Of a stretch of DNA of 64,000 bases, positions 42,990 to 55,527 are shown piece after piece. The notes below the pieces were generated by a model that searched no databases, had not been told where the DNA came from, and saw nothing but the letters and a program-made list of their open reading frames with translations. The stretch's first letter is position 1, and each line of letters opens with the position of its first letter. The position numbers were made by a program, and so were the translations under genes. This stretch comes from Prorocentrum cordatum (taxonomy: Eukaryota; Sar; Dinophyceae; Prorocentrales; Prorocentraceae): assembly GCA_963575745.1 (NCBI GenBank), contig CAUYUJ010016151.1, positions 100,001-164,000 of the forward strand. The letters are read 5' to 3'.

Positions 42990-43934
42990 TCAAATATTGC
43001 AACCTGCTTTGCAGAGGCAACCTGTTTTGCAGAGTGCGTAAAGATCGCTGTAAGCCATGCCGTTCCTCCTGCTCAGTTCTGCACCGCTGGAGCCCGAAGA
43101 ATCCAAAAGGCCTCCAAGGTACACGATGCTATCCTTCTCTGGGATCTGCGCGCCGTCGGGCCTGCGAATGTCCGTTTCGCAGCGTACAGGCAGAGCTTCC
43201 ATTTTATCCCAGTTGAAGGCAAGACCGTAGTTCTTGCCTCTCCCTTGGATGGCCTGCATCAGGGCACCGACGAAGTCGGCGGTGGACCCGACCAGCACAG
43301 TGTCGCCCGCGTAGATGAGCTCGCCGACCTGGAAGCCATCCGTCGGTTGGAAGCCCTCGTTTTGGACATCTGCTTTTGCGTCATGCATCAGCACGGTCAT
43401 GACGATCGCGAAGAGGAATGTTGACAGCGGGTATCCTTGAGAGATCCCGAACTCTTGCGGACGCTGTTCCGACACCGCTCCGGCGTCGCGGACCCAGAGC
43501 GATCCGTATAGATCGACCGCACAATCTCGGCGAAGAAGCCGGGCACGCCGAAGCGCGAGAGCGTTTGCACCAGGGCGTCCGGCGAGACGTTGTCGAGAGT
43601 CTTCGCCCAGTCGGAGGCTAGGAAGATTAATTTTCCCGATTGCGCATCCCAGACGTCTACGATCAGTCTCCTCGCCACGAGCAAAGCTTCGGACGTCCCG
43701 CAGCCCGATCGAAATCCAAATTGGGTCTCCCAGATCCTAGACTCCGCGCCCGCGCCTTTCAGCAGGTTGAGCAGAACAGACGCGTATAGTTTGTAGCCAA
43801 CAGACAGCAATAACATAGGGCGGTAGTTTACGCATAGCGCCGCGCCCCCCTTCTTGAAGAAGGTTGTGACGACGGCGCCGACTTCTCAGCATCGGCTGCA
43901 CAGCGTGATCGCCCATTCGCACTCAGGCGTGCCC
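42990..43934 (-). pseudogene. LINE reverse transcriptase, 3' part (broken)
   Basis: On the minus strand, reading from the LTR junction leftwards, the translation gives FFKKGGAALCVNYRP, LYASVLLNLL, QFGFRSGCGTSEALL, SDWAKTLDNVSPDAL and, after a frame change near 43450-43480, FGISQGYPLSTFLF and LIYAGDTVLVGS. These are ordered reverse-transcriptase blocks of non-LTR retrotransposons (RVT_1 family). The catalytic YADD is altered to YAGD and the frame is shifted, so it is dead. The missing upstream part continues at 62025-63301 on the far side of the inserted LTR element. Confidence 0.8.
43929..43934. other. Target site duplication, left copy
   Basis: GTGCCC precedes the left LTR, and the same bases follow the right LTR at 62019-62024. 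Up to 8 bp (CGTGCCCT) could be counted, because the outer LTR bases are ambiguous. Confidence 0.75.
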
Positions 43935-44130
43935 TGTGAATAGAACCCGTGTAATACCCTCATATATACTCCTTATCCTCACCTCTCCTGCGCCTGGCCG
44001 TTTGGGCTCAGGTATTGGGATAGATCGATCAGACCTTTGATCGTGCAGGAGGGAAAGACATCCATCTATCCCTCCTTCCCTCTACCAACGGATCAGGGGT
44101 TCTGTACCCTTGTACTTCAACCCCATTCAC
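43935..44130 (+). repeat. 5' LTR (196 bp)
   Basis: Starts TGTGAATAGAACCC and ends CCCCATTCAC. Compared with the 3' copy there are four substitutions and a missing 9-bp segment near 44090. It contains CATATATACTCC as the only AT-rich promoter-like stretch. It is very short for a copia LTR. Confidence 0.88.
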
Positions 44131-44145
44131 AGGTTATCAGCCCTT
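44131..44145 (+). promoter_or_regulatory. Possible primer-binding site
   Basis: AGGTTATCAGCCC begins directly after the 5' LTR and resembles the initiator-tRNA-Met primer site of plant copia elements (TGGTATCAGAGCC), with one extra T and mismatches. Position fits, sequence match is partial. Confidence 0.35.
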
Positions 44146-44196
44146 TAAAGCTCACTGTTCATCGAACCCCGCGTCGCGATCTCGCACGCGGCCTCG

Positions 44197-47100
44197 ATGG
44201 AACCCAAGCGGCGCATGCGCCGTAAGGGGTCCATCGGGGCCTCGCGTCCGAGCTCTCCGACGGCGCGACGGCTCGGTGACGAGTTGGAGAGCCTTAGTGC
44301 GGACTGTGTTGGTGTCCCAGGTACCCCCCCCCCCCCAGCTCCGACGGACCCGAGGCGCGGCTAGCTGCTGAACATCACCGCAGCGCCGCCCGCGGGGGGA
44401 CAGGAGAAGGAGTAGGAACAGGCAGGAAGGAGTTTCATACGCCTACCTTCGATCCTCCATCTCCTCCTCAGTCGGGAGCAATCCCAACTGCGTCAGGCGA
44501 AAGCCTCACTGGTCCTGATACTCCAGGGCGCTTTCGCGCTAACCGCCGATGGACATCAGGTGTTGGTACCCCCAGCCCTGCGACCGTTCCTGTTGCGGAG
44601 CACGTAGCCACCTTCGAGGAACTCAGTAGACCAGTGGCGGCGCAGCCGCAGACGCAGTACCCCAAGGTATCCTCGGATGAGACACCACACACACGCGGTC
44701 CTAGTCGCAGCTCGTCCGCGCGCAACCGTCGTGGGGCCCCAGGCCCATACGGCGCGAGTAGGTCGAGCCCGCGTACAGCCTCTCAGAGGCCAAGCACTCC
44801 TCGCGAGAGGGGGCAGAGGGAAGCCTATGCTCCCCACCTCTCCATCTCAGACGACCAGCTGGCGGAAACGTCCGCCGCAGGTGAAATAGCTGAGCTCAGA
44901 GACCAGGTTGAAACCTTCGTGTCCAGGCAATACTCTGGACTACTGCAGAGCGTTCAGACGAACGCTGCCAATACTGCAGCCATACGCCAAGATCTTGACG
45001 GCGCCTTAGGGATCATCGATTCCAGGATTGCCGAAGATCGACGCATCATAGGTGAGCTGCAGCACCAGGTTGATCGTGAGGTGTCACACTCAGGTGAACG
45101 AACGGCGATGGTCGAGAACCTGCGCAACTACCTAGCGCAGATGGAGCAACAGTTTGTGCTCGTACGCGACACAGGCGTTTCAGCAGTCAGGATCCTCCAC
45201 GATGAGATCCACGACCAGCTCCGCAACCGACCAACACCAGCCGAGGCCACCGACCTTGGCGACGTTCAGTCTCAGATCAATGATCTTCGATCCCACATAG
45301 ACCACACTACGGCGACGCTTCGCAACGAAGCACACACCAACTCGTCGAACCTGATCGACATGTTGCAGCGTACTGAGAGAGTCATCACTCAAAAGCTTGA
45401 TGCGACCAACGCCGTCGTGCAGCCACTCGCTAACCGGATCTCTGAAATCGAGCAGCGTTTCCCTGGTGTACAGGACGCCTTGGCAGAGTTGCGTGTCGGA
45501 CGAGCCCAGACTGGCCAGCTGGATTCTCTTCCCACGGTTTACGATTTCGCCCGCCTCACTGACAGGTTGCAGGAGGTTGAGAAGGCGGCGGGCCACGCGC
45601 AGTTGGAGCTCTCCCAGGTTATTCGTGAGAGAGATACTGAGAAGGTACGTGTCGAGGAGCACCTCGCACGTCTGGAAAGCGAGCTGGAGGCACAAGGCGC
45701 CCGTCTCCGAGCCTACGAGCAACGACTTGATCGATACTCACAACGTTCTCGGGATACTGATGAGTACACGCGCCAAAAGTTGGCCCAGATACACGAAGAC
45801 ATGACGAGCTGGACGAATCAGCTGATCGACCACACCAACGACACCAGTTTCCATTCGACCTGCAACCGACCTGCACAGGCCGACGGCAGCGTCCGCCGCA
45901 GCACCACAAGCTTCTGCAGGACAACAACGACGTACGTCACCAGGAGCAGCCTGTGCGGCAGCTTCTGCACAGACACGCCATGTGTCTCCTGTGCGCACAG
46001 AACCGACTACTGACGGTGTACCGATACCCTCACAACCATTGTCTGCGGTTTCGGTCAATACCACTACTCCCATCATGGAGTCAGACACCGTCCGAGTCCC
46101 TGTCTTGCCTAAGATCACGCAGCTGCTCGAGTGGCAGCAAAAGGTACGGAAGAACTTTGGCGCCGCCTCAGGGCGACCATCCAAAGCACATGCCTTCCTA
46201 TGCGTGGCTGAACAGCCCGAGTGTACCTTCGAGGACTTACAAGACAGTGGAGATTTTGAGAGCATCGACTGCAAACTCGCTACCGTTCTGAGCGACATCT
46301 TATCCTCAGACTTGCGCTACCAAATCAGGCTCACCGAAACCAGAGAGCACAAAGCAGGACGCATGCTCAAAGGACGCCAGATATACTGGCACATCCTACA
46401 GCCCTACAAAGTGACAGGGGTTGATGACGACCTACACGACTTCGAGCGCCTTAAAGAACTGAGGATGAGAGATGAAGATTTGCAACGTTTCATTACCGAT
46501 TGGGACGCTTTACTATTGGAGTGCCGAGAAGCACCCGACCCAAAGATCTTGGAATCTCTGTTTCGTACACAGATTTGGAGACATGCCTGGATGAATCAAG
46601 ACGTGTATGAGTACCAGCGCATGAAGATCAGCGACCCGAATCGTACCCATGATTGGCTCCGACAGCGCGTCCTGGACGTACTGGAGCTCAAACAATTGGA
46701 GAATAATCCAAATAAGTTACGGTACGAACATGAGACACGGCATCAAGTCAATGTTTGCGTTGCCTGGAAGAAAGGCAACTGTCGCAATGGTGAACGATGC
46801 AAGGCTTTCCATACCTATTCCAATGATTGGAAGAACAACAGATCTTCCAAATCATCGACAGCTGGTGGCAACTCCCGCCGCAGCGCGTCAACTCCTGCGA
46901 ACCACAAGAAGCCAGCATCGAAACCATTTTGCTTCGAGTTCGCCAAGCGCAACACATGCACCAGAGGCGACAAGTGCAACTTTCCACACGTTGCACAGTG
47001 TAAAGACTTCGCACAGAACAAGTGCCCTAAGGGCGACAAATGCAAATACGCTCATCTTACACCTGGCGCGAAGACTCCCGAGCGAAGCCCGAGTCGACCA

Positions 47101-47900
47101 CGGACCTCCAGTCAGGATAGTCGTGGCCGATCACCATCCCGCGGATCAGGAAGCCAACGTTCTTCACAACGCGGGGGGTTCCGCTACACAAACGACTCAC
47201 GCCATGGACGTGACAACCGACGCCATTACTACCGTTCTCGTTCATCCTCCAGGAGGTCCCCAGACTCTCGCAGTCAATCGAGAAGTCGTTACGACAGGTC
47301 TTCGAGATCTACCTCCCGAGGGCGAGATAACCGTGGCGGCGGACGTGGCAGCCCACGCGGCCGTGATATATCATACGGTAGTGACAGAGGACGTGGCAGA
47401 CGTTCCCCGAGCCGTGGTTCGTCCCGTGGTTCTCCCCACGCCAGAGCACGTTCTCCAGCCAACTATCGACGTTCACGCCGTTCCGACCGCAGTTACGTCA
47501 TTCGAGGCAAGACCCTCATGGCCAACACTAAGGTCACTACGACATCTACCAAACCACGCCGTCGGATACGCTTCGACACACGTAATGTGGAATACTACCT
47601 ACATACCGTATCTGGCAGGGCCAGATTGGACAAGTGGAAGGAGATGCCGAACGAGGGTGACATTGTCAATGTACCAGGCCCGCTACCACAACGATGGTGG
47701 GATCAAAGTGCAGACGCTCTACGAGAATGTCAAAAAGAGGCACAGCTGTGGTACAAATATTTATATGACTACCGACACAACAAGGAGTCGGTGGTCACAC
47801 CAACTGCGATCCGAGAATACGACGACACTGTCAAGCAGTCATCAAAGACAGCCCAGACGAAGACAACGACGATGCAAGTCGACCCACCACGCTCGACCGC
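44197..47900 (+). pseudogene. Gag-like region of the giant element (coiled coil, three CCCH fingers, RS tail)
   Basis: The likely start is ATG 44197, 66 nt inside the LTR. That frame (MEPKRRMRRKGS...) is thrown off by a 13-C run at 44324-44336 and resumes one phase over. 44640-45830 encodes a basic/Ser leader and then a long heptad-rich helical region rich in Gln, Glu, Arg and Leu, consistent with a coiled coil. After a phase change at about 45850-45990 comes a Gag core (TQLLEWQQKVRKNFGA..., WHILQPY...) and three fingers with spacing C-x7/8-C-x5-C-x3-H at 46756-47053, then a long Arg/Ser-rich tail to about 47500. In known copia elements Gag packages the RNA, and CCCH fingers replacing the usual CCHC knuckle are a notable difference. 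The coiled coil and RS tail are seen, the RNA-binding role is inferred. Confidence 0.7.
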
Positions 47901-48480
47901 TGCATTGACACGATCTTGGGTTCTCGACAGTGGTTCTGCGCATCATATTCAGGGTAAACACGAACTGACGCAGACCGAATCGGATCGCATATCTATTCGC
48001 GAAGAGCATATTCTGGGAACCGCCAATGGTGATCGTACTGTCAACGAGCACTACGACATACGGCTACCCGAGGTTGGCTTACATAGTTCAGCCCTTGCCT
48101 TGCCAGACTGTCCATCTTTACTATCAGTTGGGAAATTGATTGAGGTTGATGGCTTTCGGCAGGTTTGGGATCCCGAGCTGGGATACTTGCTTCAGGATCC
48201 GGGGGGCCAATGGTATAAAATTCCAGTCAACAATAGAGTTCCAGAATTACGACTCGGCGATCTGACACTGATACCACCACCACGTCTATGCACTTCGTCA
48301 GCACCCCGACGTCGTCAGCGCAAGCGTTCATCCGCCCGCTGCAACGACATATGTTGGTGCTGCAGAACTACAGAGCAGTCAACATCTGCAGATGAGCTGC
48401 GGCCCCACATAGGGACCTGCCCCAAGAGACCACATGTCGGCGAGGGAGGAGGCGCACGGACCGCCACGGTCGAATAACCT
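47880..48480 (+). CDS. Aspartic protease domain of the giant element
   Basis: In the same frame as the fingers. SWVLDSGSAHHIQG places the catalytic Asp at 47926 (DSG), followed about 65 residues later by LPDCPSLLSVGKLIEVDGF, the typical end of copia protease. The frame closes at TAA 48475, but the coding signal continues in the same phase afterwards, so the stop looks like a mutation. It would cleave the polyprotein. Confidence 0.75.
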
Positions 48481-49920
48481 CCCGACACAAAGAACGCCGA
48501 GCATAACGCGGACACACCCGCCGACTCGCTTATGTCTCAGACGCAGTGTTCTCCTCCAACATGCGGGGGGCTATCAGATACAGCTCAAGCAGATACCGAC
48601 ATCCCGACAGAGACGCTCACACTAGTGCACCACGACAATGATCGCGTTCTTCCAAGCAGACAGAAGAAACCGGTTGACCCGATGCATTACATGACCCACA
48701 GTCCAAAACACCCAGACTGTGAGATTTGTTCTCGCACGATGGCGCAGAATGCTCCGTGTCGATGACAGCGCAAACCAGATCCACCGGCAGACCCCACCGA
48801 CGAGGATACAGCCTACGAGGCTTTTATCCCGAAGAAGTTTGGGGAAGCTCTAACTGCCGACCATATCGTCTTGGCCAAAGACGATGCCGCAGACAAGCGC
48901 GGCGACAAGTACGCACTTGTTGTCCTGGATAGATGCACCGGCATCTTCATGGCTTACCCTGCACTACACAAAGACGCAGCTACCACAAAGGCATCCTTTC
49001 AACAGTTCATCGCCGCGAACGATGAGGTGAAGCATATCTACACAGACAATTCTGGAGAGCTTCAGAAGGCTTGCCGCCAACTTGGATGGAGACATGACGC
49101 TAGTACACCGCATCGTCCGCAAACGAATGGATTGATCGAGCGCATCGTCAAGATTGTCATTCTCGGTGCGAGAGCTGTGTGGCATATGTCTGGTCTGGGA
49201 CATGAATGGTGGAAAGAGGCCATGCAAGCCTTTTGCTGTGGACATAATTTTGAGCATCCATCCACGGGCGTTGCTGCCCTCAGCGAGGAGCACGTCGATA
49301 AGACAGCTCATGAAATACGTTTTGGTGAAAGTTTTCCCGGGCACTGCATTCCATTTGGTGCTCGGATCTTCTGGAAATGCCTCAACCCCGAGATTAATAA
49401 CGAGACTGCAAAGTTCAAGGAAAATACTCGGGAAGGGTTATTCATGGGTTACCATTTACACTCTGGTGGACGATGGTCAGGTGATTATCTTGTCTTGGAC
49501 ACGGCTACATGCGCCAAAAAACCCCGATGGGGAACTGTGTCACGTGCACAGAATCAAAGACATCATCATCCCCGATGGCAAGTTTACCTACCCAGTGAAA
49601 GAAGGTACTCTGCGACACCACAACCCTGAGGCACACGACGAGGTCAAGGCATCTACCTCTCGCCCCTTGGGCGACAAACCAATGCCCGATCCTCCACTTT
49701 CTTACCCCAAAGAATGGGATGATCCGTCTATGATGACAACGGAAGACAACATCGCTGATATCCACGCATCGGCCTCTGAAGTTGCTGCACCAGCGCCGGA
49801 GCCCGACTACTGGGAACAGCGCGGATATTGCGTCCTCAGGCATATACGTACTCCACGCAAGAAATTGTTCATACCGACGGACGACGTCATTAACATACCT
49901 GTACCGGTTGGTCACTCGAC
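48481..49920 (+). pseudogene. Integrase region of the giant element
   Basis: It begins with the zinc-binding HHCC portion (HYMTHSPKHPDCEICSRTM, about 48685-48745), interrupted by TGA at 48763 in phase. The core has Asp at 48859 (TADH), Asp at 49045 (TDNSGE) and Glu at 49138 (NGLIER), with 30 residues between the last two rather than the usual 35. It continues through HEIRFGESFPGH to FMGYHLHSGGRW, the normal copia integrase end. A phase change occurs at an A6C4 run near 49513-49523, and the downstream frame (GELCHVHRIKDII...) runs to 49922. Catalytic residues are intact, but the frame is not. Confidence 0.75.
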
Positions 49921-52910
49921 GTGACACGAGATTTCAAGACGACTTCTACTTTTGAAGGAGAAAGTGACTTTCGCGATGTTTGGGACGGTGTCAGCGCCAA
50001 CGACCACAGGGAGTTCAGCGAGCCATGGACCGGCCTGGTTCGATTCTGTGAGCTTCCAAAAATAACACCAGATGGCAAAATGGTGGTCCGTGGCCGCGAG
50101 ACACGTGTACAGACTACTACGCGTCCTGACCACATTCTTCCCGAGGATTGGAAAACCTTATCTCGTGGGCAGCAAAAGAAAGAAATCGAGTACGCCGAAG
50201 ACGTTAAACGAGCTCGTGAGATTCGTGACCGAGCTGCACTTCGAGTGTGGACAAGACAGGACAAACAGGCCAACTATTTCCGTACCACTACTGCTGGCGG
50301 ACCCACATGGAATGCTGTGGAACGAAGGATTACGTACGATACTGACAACGGCGCGGTCATCCGTGACGAAAACGTCAAGGGAGTGACGAACAAAGAGATT
50401 CTGTATGCCAAACTACCTGGTGGGCCACGTGACATTACTACGGTACTGTACCACCGCCAACCCCCACAACAACATGCTGGAGACGAACGTGCTTTAGTGT
50501 TTATTGATAGTGAGGGGACCGACTTTGGGACCATGAACCCGCTTATACGCAAGTTCACCCAGTCGGTAGCAGTACCTACTATGCCACGTGAGACGACCTA
50601 TACGCCGGCACACAGATACAAAATTCCCGATTCCTCATGGGCACGCCCGGCCCTAGTTACAAGAAGTCTGAGTAAGAAAGAGGTTGCCGCATAACCACGT
50701 GCACAGGAAGCCCTACGAAAATAATACGAGCGACTGGAGAAGAAACAAACGTGGATGTTGGAGACTGTTGCAGAAAAAGCTGATATTGAGTCACAAGCTA
50801 TCCGCACTGGGACGAAAGTTCATTTCTTCATTATCTTGGAACTATCTTCAGTCAAACACGAGGAACTTCCACCTGATCTACGTAAATTCAAAGGCCGAGT
50901 GGTGGTTCAGGGCAATACAGGCAAAGATGAAACTGGTTTGGCCGCCATATTCGCCGACGCCGCTTCCAGTGCTTCGCGTATTGAGGCTTCCAAACTTTGC
51001 GATGCTACTGCATTATTGCCACAATATGCGGGCGAACACAGTGATGCACCTGGAGCCTACACGCAGGCATTATTATACGGCGACGGACGAATCGATCCAG
51101 TTGATACTTGGATTACCATACCCAAATGGCGCCACCCGGCATCCTGGTCAAAATACAAGAACCCAGTGTGCCGATTACGATCGGCACTATATGGACACCC
51201 TCTGGCAGGTGTCTTTTGGGAAAGAAAGTGTCGCACATGCTTGGGAAGCGTTGGTTTCGAGCCTATTCCAGGATGGGAATGCGTATGGAGACACAACAAA
51301 CTGGGACTGATACTTTCAGTATATGTGGACGACTTCAAATTAGCCGGACCGGCCACCAATCTACAAGCTGGCTGGGATTATATCCGCAAAAGCGGTATTG
51401 ACTTGGATCCACCTACTCCATACTCGCAATATCTTGGCTGTGGACAACAGGCATACGATGTACCTGAGAACATCTTCGACAAGAGAATGTCTACGATACG
51501 ACCTATGTTGCCCGTACACAGTGAGAAAGATTATAATACAGCCAAACAAGTTCGTGGAATTCGACATGACATGCTTGGTTTTACTGATCAGCGCATTGAG
51601 CGGTACCTGGAATGCGCTTCCAAGCGCGCCCAGGGACCAGGGTCACGTCGGAAACGGTCCGACTCGCCGAGGACTTCGCGATCCAAATCGCCGGTCTCCT
51701 CCGGGTCGGTCGCCAGACTTACCAGTGTGCTCAACGCACGGCCACGATCATCCAGCCCAGCAAGATCGGTCGATACACCATCCACTACAACAGAACCCAT
51801 ACCAGTCACATACGATGACCTACCTGACGCCGAAACCCCTGGCATCGAGGACACCTCCTTCACCGATTCCGATTATTCCGATGAGGGCATCCTTGGCCAG
51901 GACGCGGCGAGTGTACTGATGAAGATTCTCTACCTGGCACGTTGCTGTCGGTTCGATCTTTTACATCCAGTATGTATGCTAGCCAGGGAAATTACCAAAT
52001 GGACTACCACGTGTGATAAACGTCTACATCGATTGATATGCTACATCAAAACGACGCGTACACATTGTTTACACGGATGGATAGGCGATTCGTCAGACAA
52101 GTTATCCATCATGCTCTTCACTGACGCCTCGTTCGCCGATTGCATTACATCCTCTAAGTCCACTACCGGCGTCTTCGCCGCGCTTGTTGGACCTAACACA
52201 TTCTTCCCGGTCAACGCTGTGTGTAAGAAACAAACGGTTGTATGGCACTCATCTACAGAATCCGAGATCGTTGCTCTTGACTCAGCACTACGACTGGAAG
52301 GGCTACCACTACTCTCATTCTGGGAAGCCGTGGTGGGAGTTGCCAACACATGCAAAGAGAAGAATACTTGCCTTGGCTGCCAGGGACGCGCCGACACGGC
52401 GACGTGTCCGACGTTGGCCGCCAAAAAAGAGGCGCAAGCCATCGCCTCGCAAGGCGCCCCCCACAAGGGGATCTTCTTCTAGCCGTAGGCAACTACCGCT
52501 GAAGACGGAGTTACCTACGCCTCCAAAGAGGCGTACGATATCCCATGAGGGTACCGTATTGCACGTGGATCCAGAACTTGCTCAGGAGATCAGCTCTCCC
52601 AAAGTGCGTCTTATCGTCCTCGAGGATAACCAGGCCGTGATCAAAATTGTCCAAAAGGGACGTACACCAGCACTTCGTCATCTTCATCGTGCTCATCGTA
52701 TCAACCTGGATTGGATATGTGAGACATGCCAACTCGAACACATTGAGCTCAAATATGTAGGTACAAAAGAGCAGATTGCAGATATGATGACCAAACATTT
52801 CGAGCCAAAGAAAGCAGACCTCTGGAGGGACCTCTTGGAACACTCGCTCATCTTTCCCGTTGCTCCGGTACAATGTCCTCCAAAGAAACCGTGGAAACCA
52901 CTGAAAGGGC
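49921..52910 (+). pseudogene. Reverse transcriptase and RNase H region of the giant element
   Basis: Frame 49921-50694 is the region preceding RT. TAA at 50692 and TAA at 50722 lie in phase with the next frame, 50755-52482. RT motifs are present: CRLRSALYGHPLAGVFWE and the catalytic YVDD at 51322-51333. An Arg/Ser/Pro-rich linker (51620-51800) separates RT from RNase H (LFTDASFADC... STTGVFAALVG... WHSSTESEIVALDSA). Near 52330 the phase changes, and after a basic Pro/Arg/Lys insertion of about 60-90 residues the RNase H end appears (VLEDNQAVIKIV, KYVGTKEQIADMMTKHF). Both linkers are longer than in typical copia pol. Confidence 0.8.
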
Positions 52911-55485
52911 CTCGGAGGCCCGACGGTTTACTTCATGTTGCTGAACCTTCAAAACTGGATGGATGTCCGGAAGTATGCAAAATCTTACTTACAGAGAAAG
53001 AAAGATGGGGCGAGGTAGGATCAGAATGTGGAACGCAGTGCGTTGGACAAGCCAATCACGAGGGCATATGCGCATGTATGTACCACATTGGTGCACCCGC
53101 TGCAGCTACCGGTTCGCGCACACCTCGTTCGAGAGCACGTTCCCCGCACGGTAGACAGCCCCGCCAGCCTCCCCCGCCTCCACAGGATACAGAGAGGTCT
53201 AGGACACTCATTATGCGTTCGTGCCGCAGCAATTTTACGACTCGAGCTACAAAGCTTACAAGCATCCTGTTCGCCGTGTGCGAGGCGCAAATAAGTGAGA
53301 TCGGTTCTAATCCCGATACCCCCATCCCCGAGATGGATCAGGCACAGCCGATTCACCTCATCGGCTGGCCCATCGGCTGCGACGCCGAGTACGACCCGAA
53401 CGCCAAGGACGACGACCGCGTGGGCTTCACGTACCACGCTCAAACTGGTCGTCCTCGTGATCCTGATGATGGATACATATACATACATCAACGGCGCGCT
53501 GATCGCAGTGCAGATTTTGATCTCCGCGTACCCGACGAATCCACCATTCGAGAAGTTGCCCGCTCTGCGTCTGCTGACGTCAAGAGTTGGATCAGCGAAA
53601 CTGGTGGAACAGTCGGCGGCGACGCCAACTACGAGTACAGCACGATTACGGCTACACCATGGCTGTCTTTCATGAGGGCCATGTGCATGATCTCCAGCCT
53701 CTTCACTCGTAACTCGTCTGTGCAAGAAAGTGTCCGTGGTTTACATGATCATTTGAACGCGGTGATCCCAGGAACACACCGCAAGTGTCCGCCAATGGAC
53801 CTTACGACGGTGATATTGAAGACGGAGTGGATTATGATTCGCAACGATTGGTCCAAAATTGGCAGTGCAGCACTGGGACAATATGCTGAGGACAGCGTTC
53901 AGGATACAACATTCTATTATGGAAATGGTATTTGTGCACCTTCTGATGTATACAGCAATGGACTGACAACTCCAAGCTATGCTCCTAAACTTGATCGTGG
54001 AAAGATCAAGCTACCCACGCGCCCACCTGGCTTAGCCAGAGCATCAGATACTGCGGGACACATCGGCCACGTTGTTGAAGATAATCTTGTCACCGAAATG
54101 AGGGCATTTTCCGACATTAACCAGACAAGCACATTCCGCCGCAAGCTCAGTACATGGCTGACTGCACGCGGAGGCTTTGGAGGTATCGGATCATACTCCA
54201 AGACGGTGGCAACACCATCCGATCACCCAGACGGCTGGCAGGCACTACCAGAGTACGACGAAACTATGACGAGTATTTATCGTTGGCAACCATACGACGA
54301 GGGCTCTGTATTCATTGGCGAGGCCCCCAGTGAGGTTGACCCTGGTCTTACTCCTGGTCCTGATATTGACCCACTCGAGCTTGAACAAGCACAGCACAGC
54401 GCGTTTTGTGGTGGTCGGTTGGTTTCTGCTCTTCCTTCAGACAACGGGTGGTACTCACTCGTACAGGAAGATCTAGGACTTCTCTTGCATCATGCCTTCG
54501 GTCCATCAGGGCACGCATACAAATGGACCAACTTCTACACCGATTCAACATGGATTATGCAGCCCAAGAAAGGGTCCAAGGCCGCCAATCACAAGAAGTA
54601 CCCAAGTCACGGCATCGACGAGCTCAACAGTCCACGGAAGCGAGACCATCTCGCCAAAGTATCAAACGTTGGTCTTGTACCGTTATTTATGCCGTGCCTC
54701 AATCGCGCGGAATGCATGGGTGGCGCTACCCTCGAGCACTTGTCGACCATCATCCGCGACGACATCATGATGTGGTCATTCTCCTTTGGCAATTACAAAG
54801 AATGGTTCAAACAGAACGCACGCCGATTGGCCAAGATTGCATTCAATTGCCAGTGGCTGGTGGAGACACCCGCTGTGATATGGCACATCTCCGTGAACAG
54901 CGTACGCAGACACAGGAGAGCTGTACCACAGCTGTTCTCAACAACCAGTTCGAGCCCACCCTCGAGCAGCGCAACATGATCAATATGATCCGCGAGGCCA
55001 GAGGCCTGATGTTATACAGCGACAATGTCTCTATCAAAAAGTGGCGTGAATTAAAAGAGGTCATCTGGGAATATTGGGCTAACGATTTTCCTGCATACGT
55101 GAAACAAAGGCATTATTGCAGAGGCCTCAATGCCATGGTGGTATGGAGCGCGAGCGACATCGCATGTGCCAACCACGGACATAATACCGTGGACATGCGT
55201 CGACACGAGGATCGTGCACCTACTTCTGTGCGCGAGCCCCAGAAGATGGAATGTGAGGGCGGCGTCCCGACGCTCATGCCAGTACACGTACAAGTGGATG
55301 TATCACGTTTTGTTGATGCGATGCAGTACTTCCGTTGCCCTACGGTTATGGGGCCAGGCAAAGCAGCACAATGGGGCGTGCATCCGAACTTCGATTACCA
55401 CACGGACGATTTGGTCAAGACAAGACGATGCAAAATCGTGGTATTACAGTTTCCATCAGACCACTGGGTAGAAGCATACGATTGA
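52911..55485 (+). pseudogene. Accessory region A of the giant element, unrecognised protein
   Basis: It continues the RNase H frame without a stop: a Cys-rich piece (CPEVCKILLTEKERWGEVG..., GTQCVGQANHEGICAC), a Pro/Arg linker, then about 500 residues of ordered-looking sequence (IHLIGWPIGCDAEYDPNAKD...; STWLTARGGFGGIG; WYSLVQEDLGLLLHHAF; NYKEWFKQNARRLAK). The phase changes near 54880-54930, after which EPTLEQRNMINMIREARGL... runs to TGA at 55483. The following 42 nt are open in the same phase up to ATG 55528. No family recognised. Being fused to pol, it may be a C-terminal extension of the polyprotein. Confidence 0.55.
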
Positions 55486-55527
55486 ATTACGCCTCAGGCT
55501 TGGCACGCAAAACAGAACAACCACAAC

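Noticed and set aside
43929-44131. Considering 43935-44130 and 61814-62018 as just another dispersed repeat
   Set aside because: The copies share exact termini with inverted GTGAAT/ATTCAC ends, bracket a complete copia gene order, and are flanked by the same GTGCCC, so LTRs explain them better.
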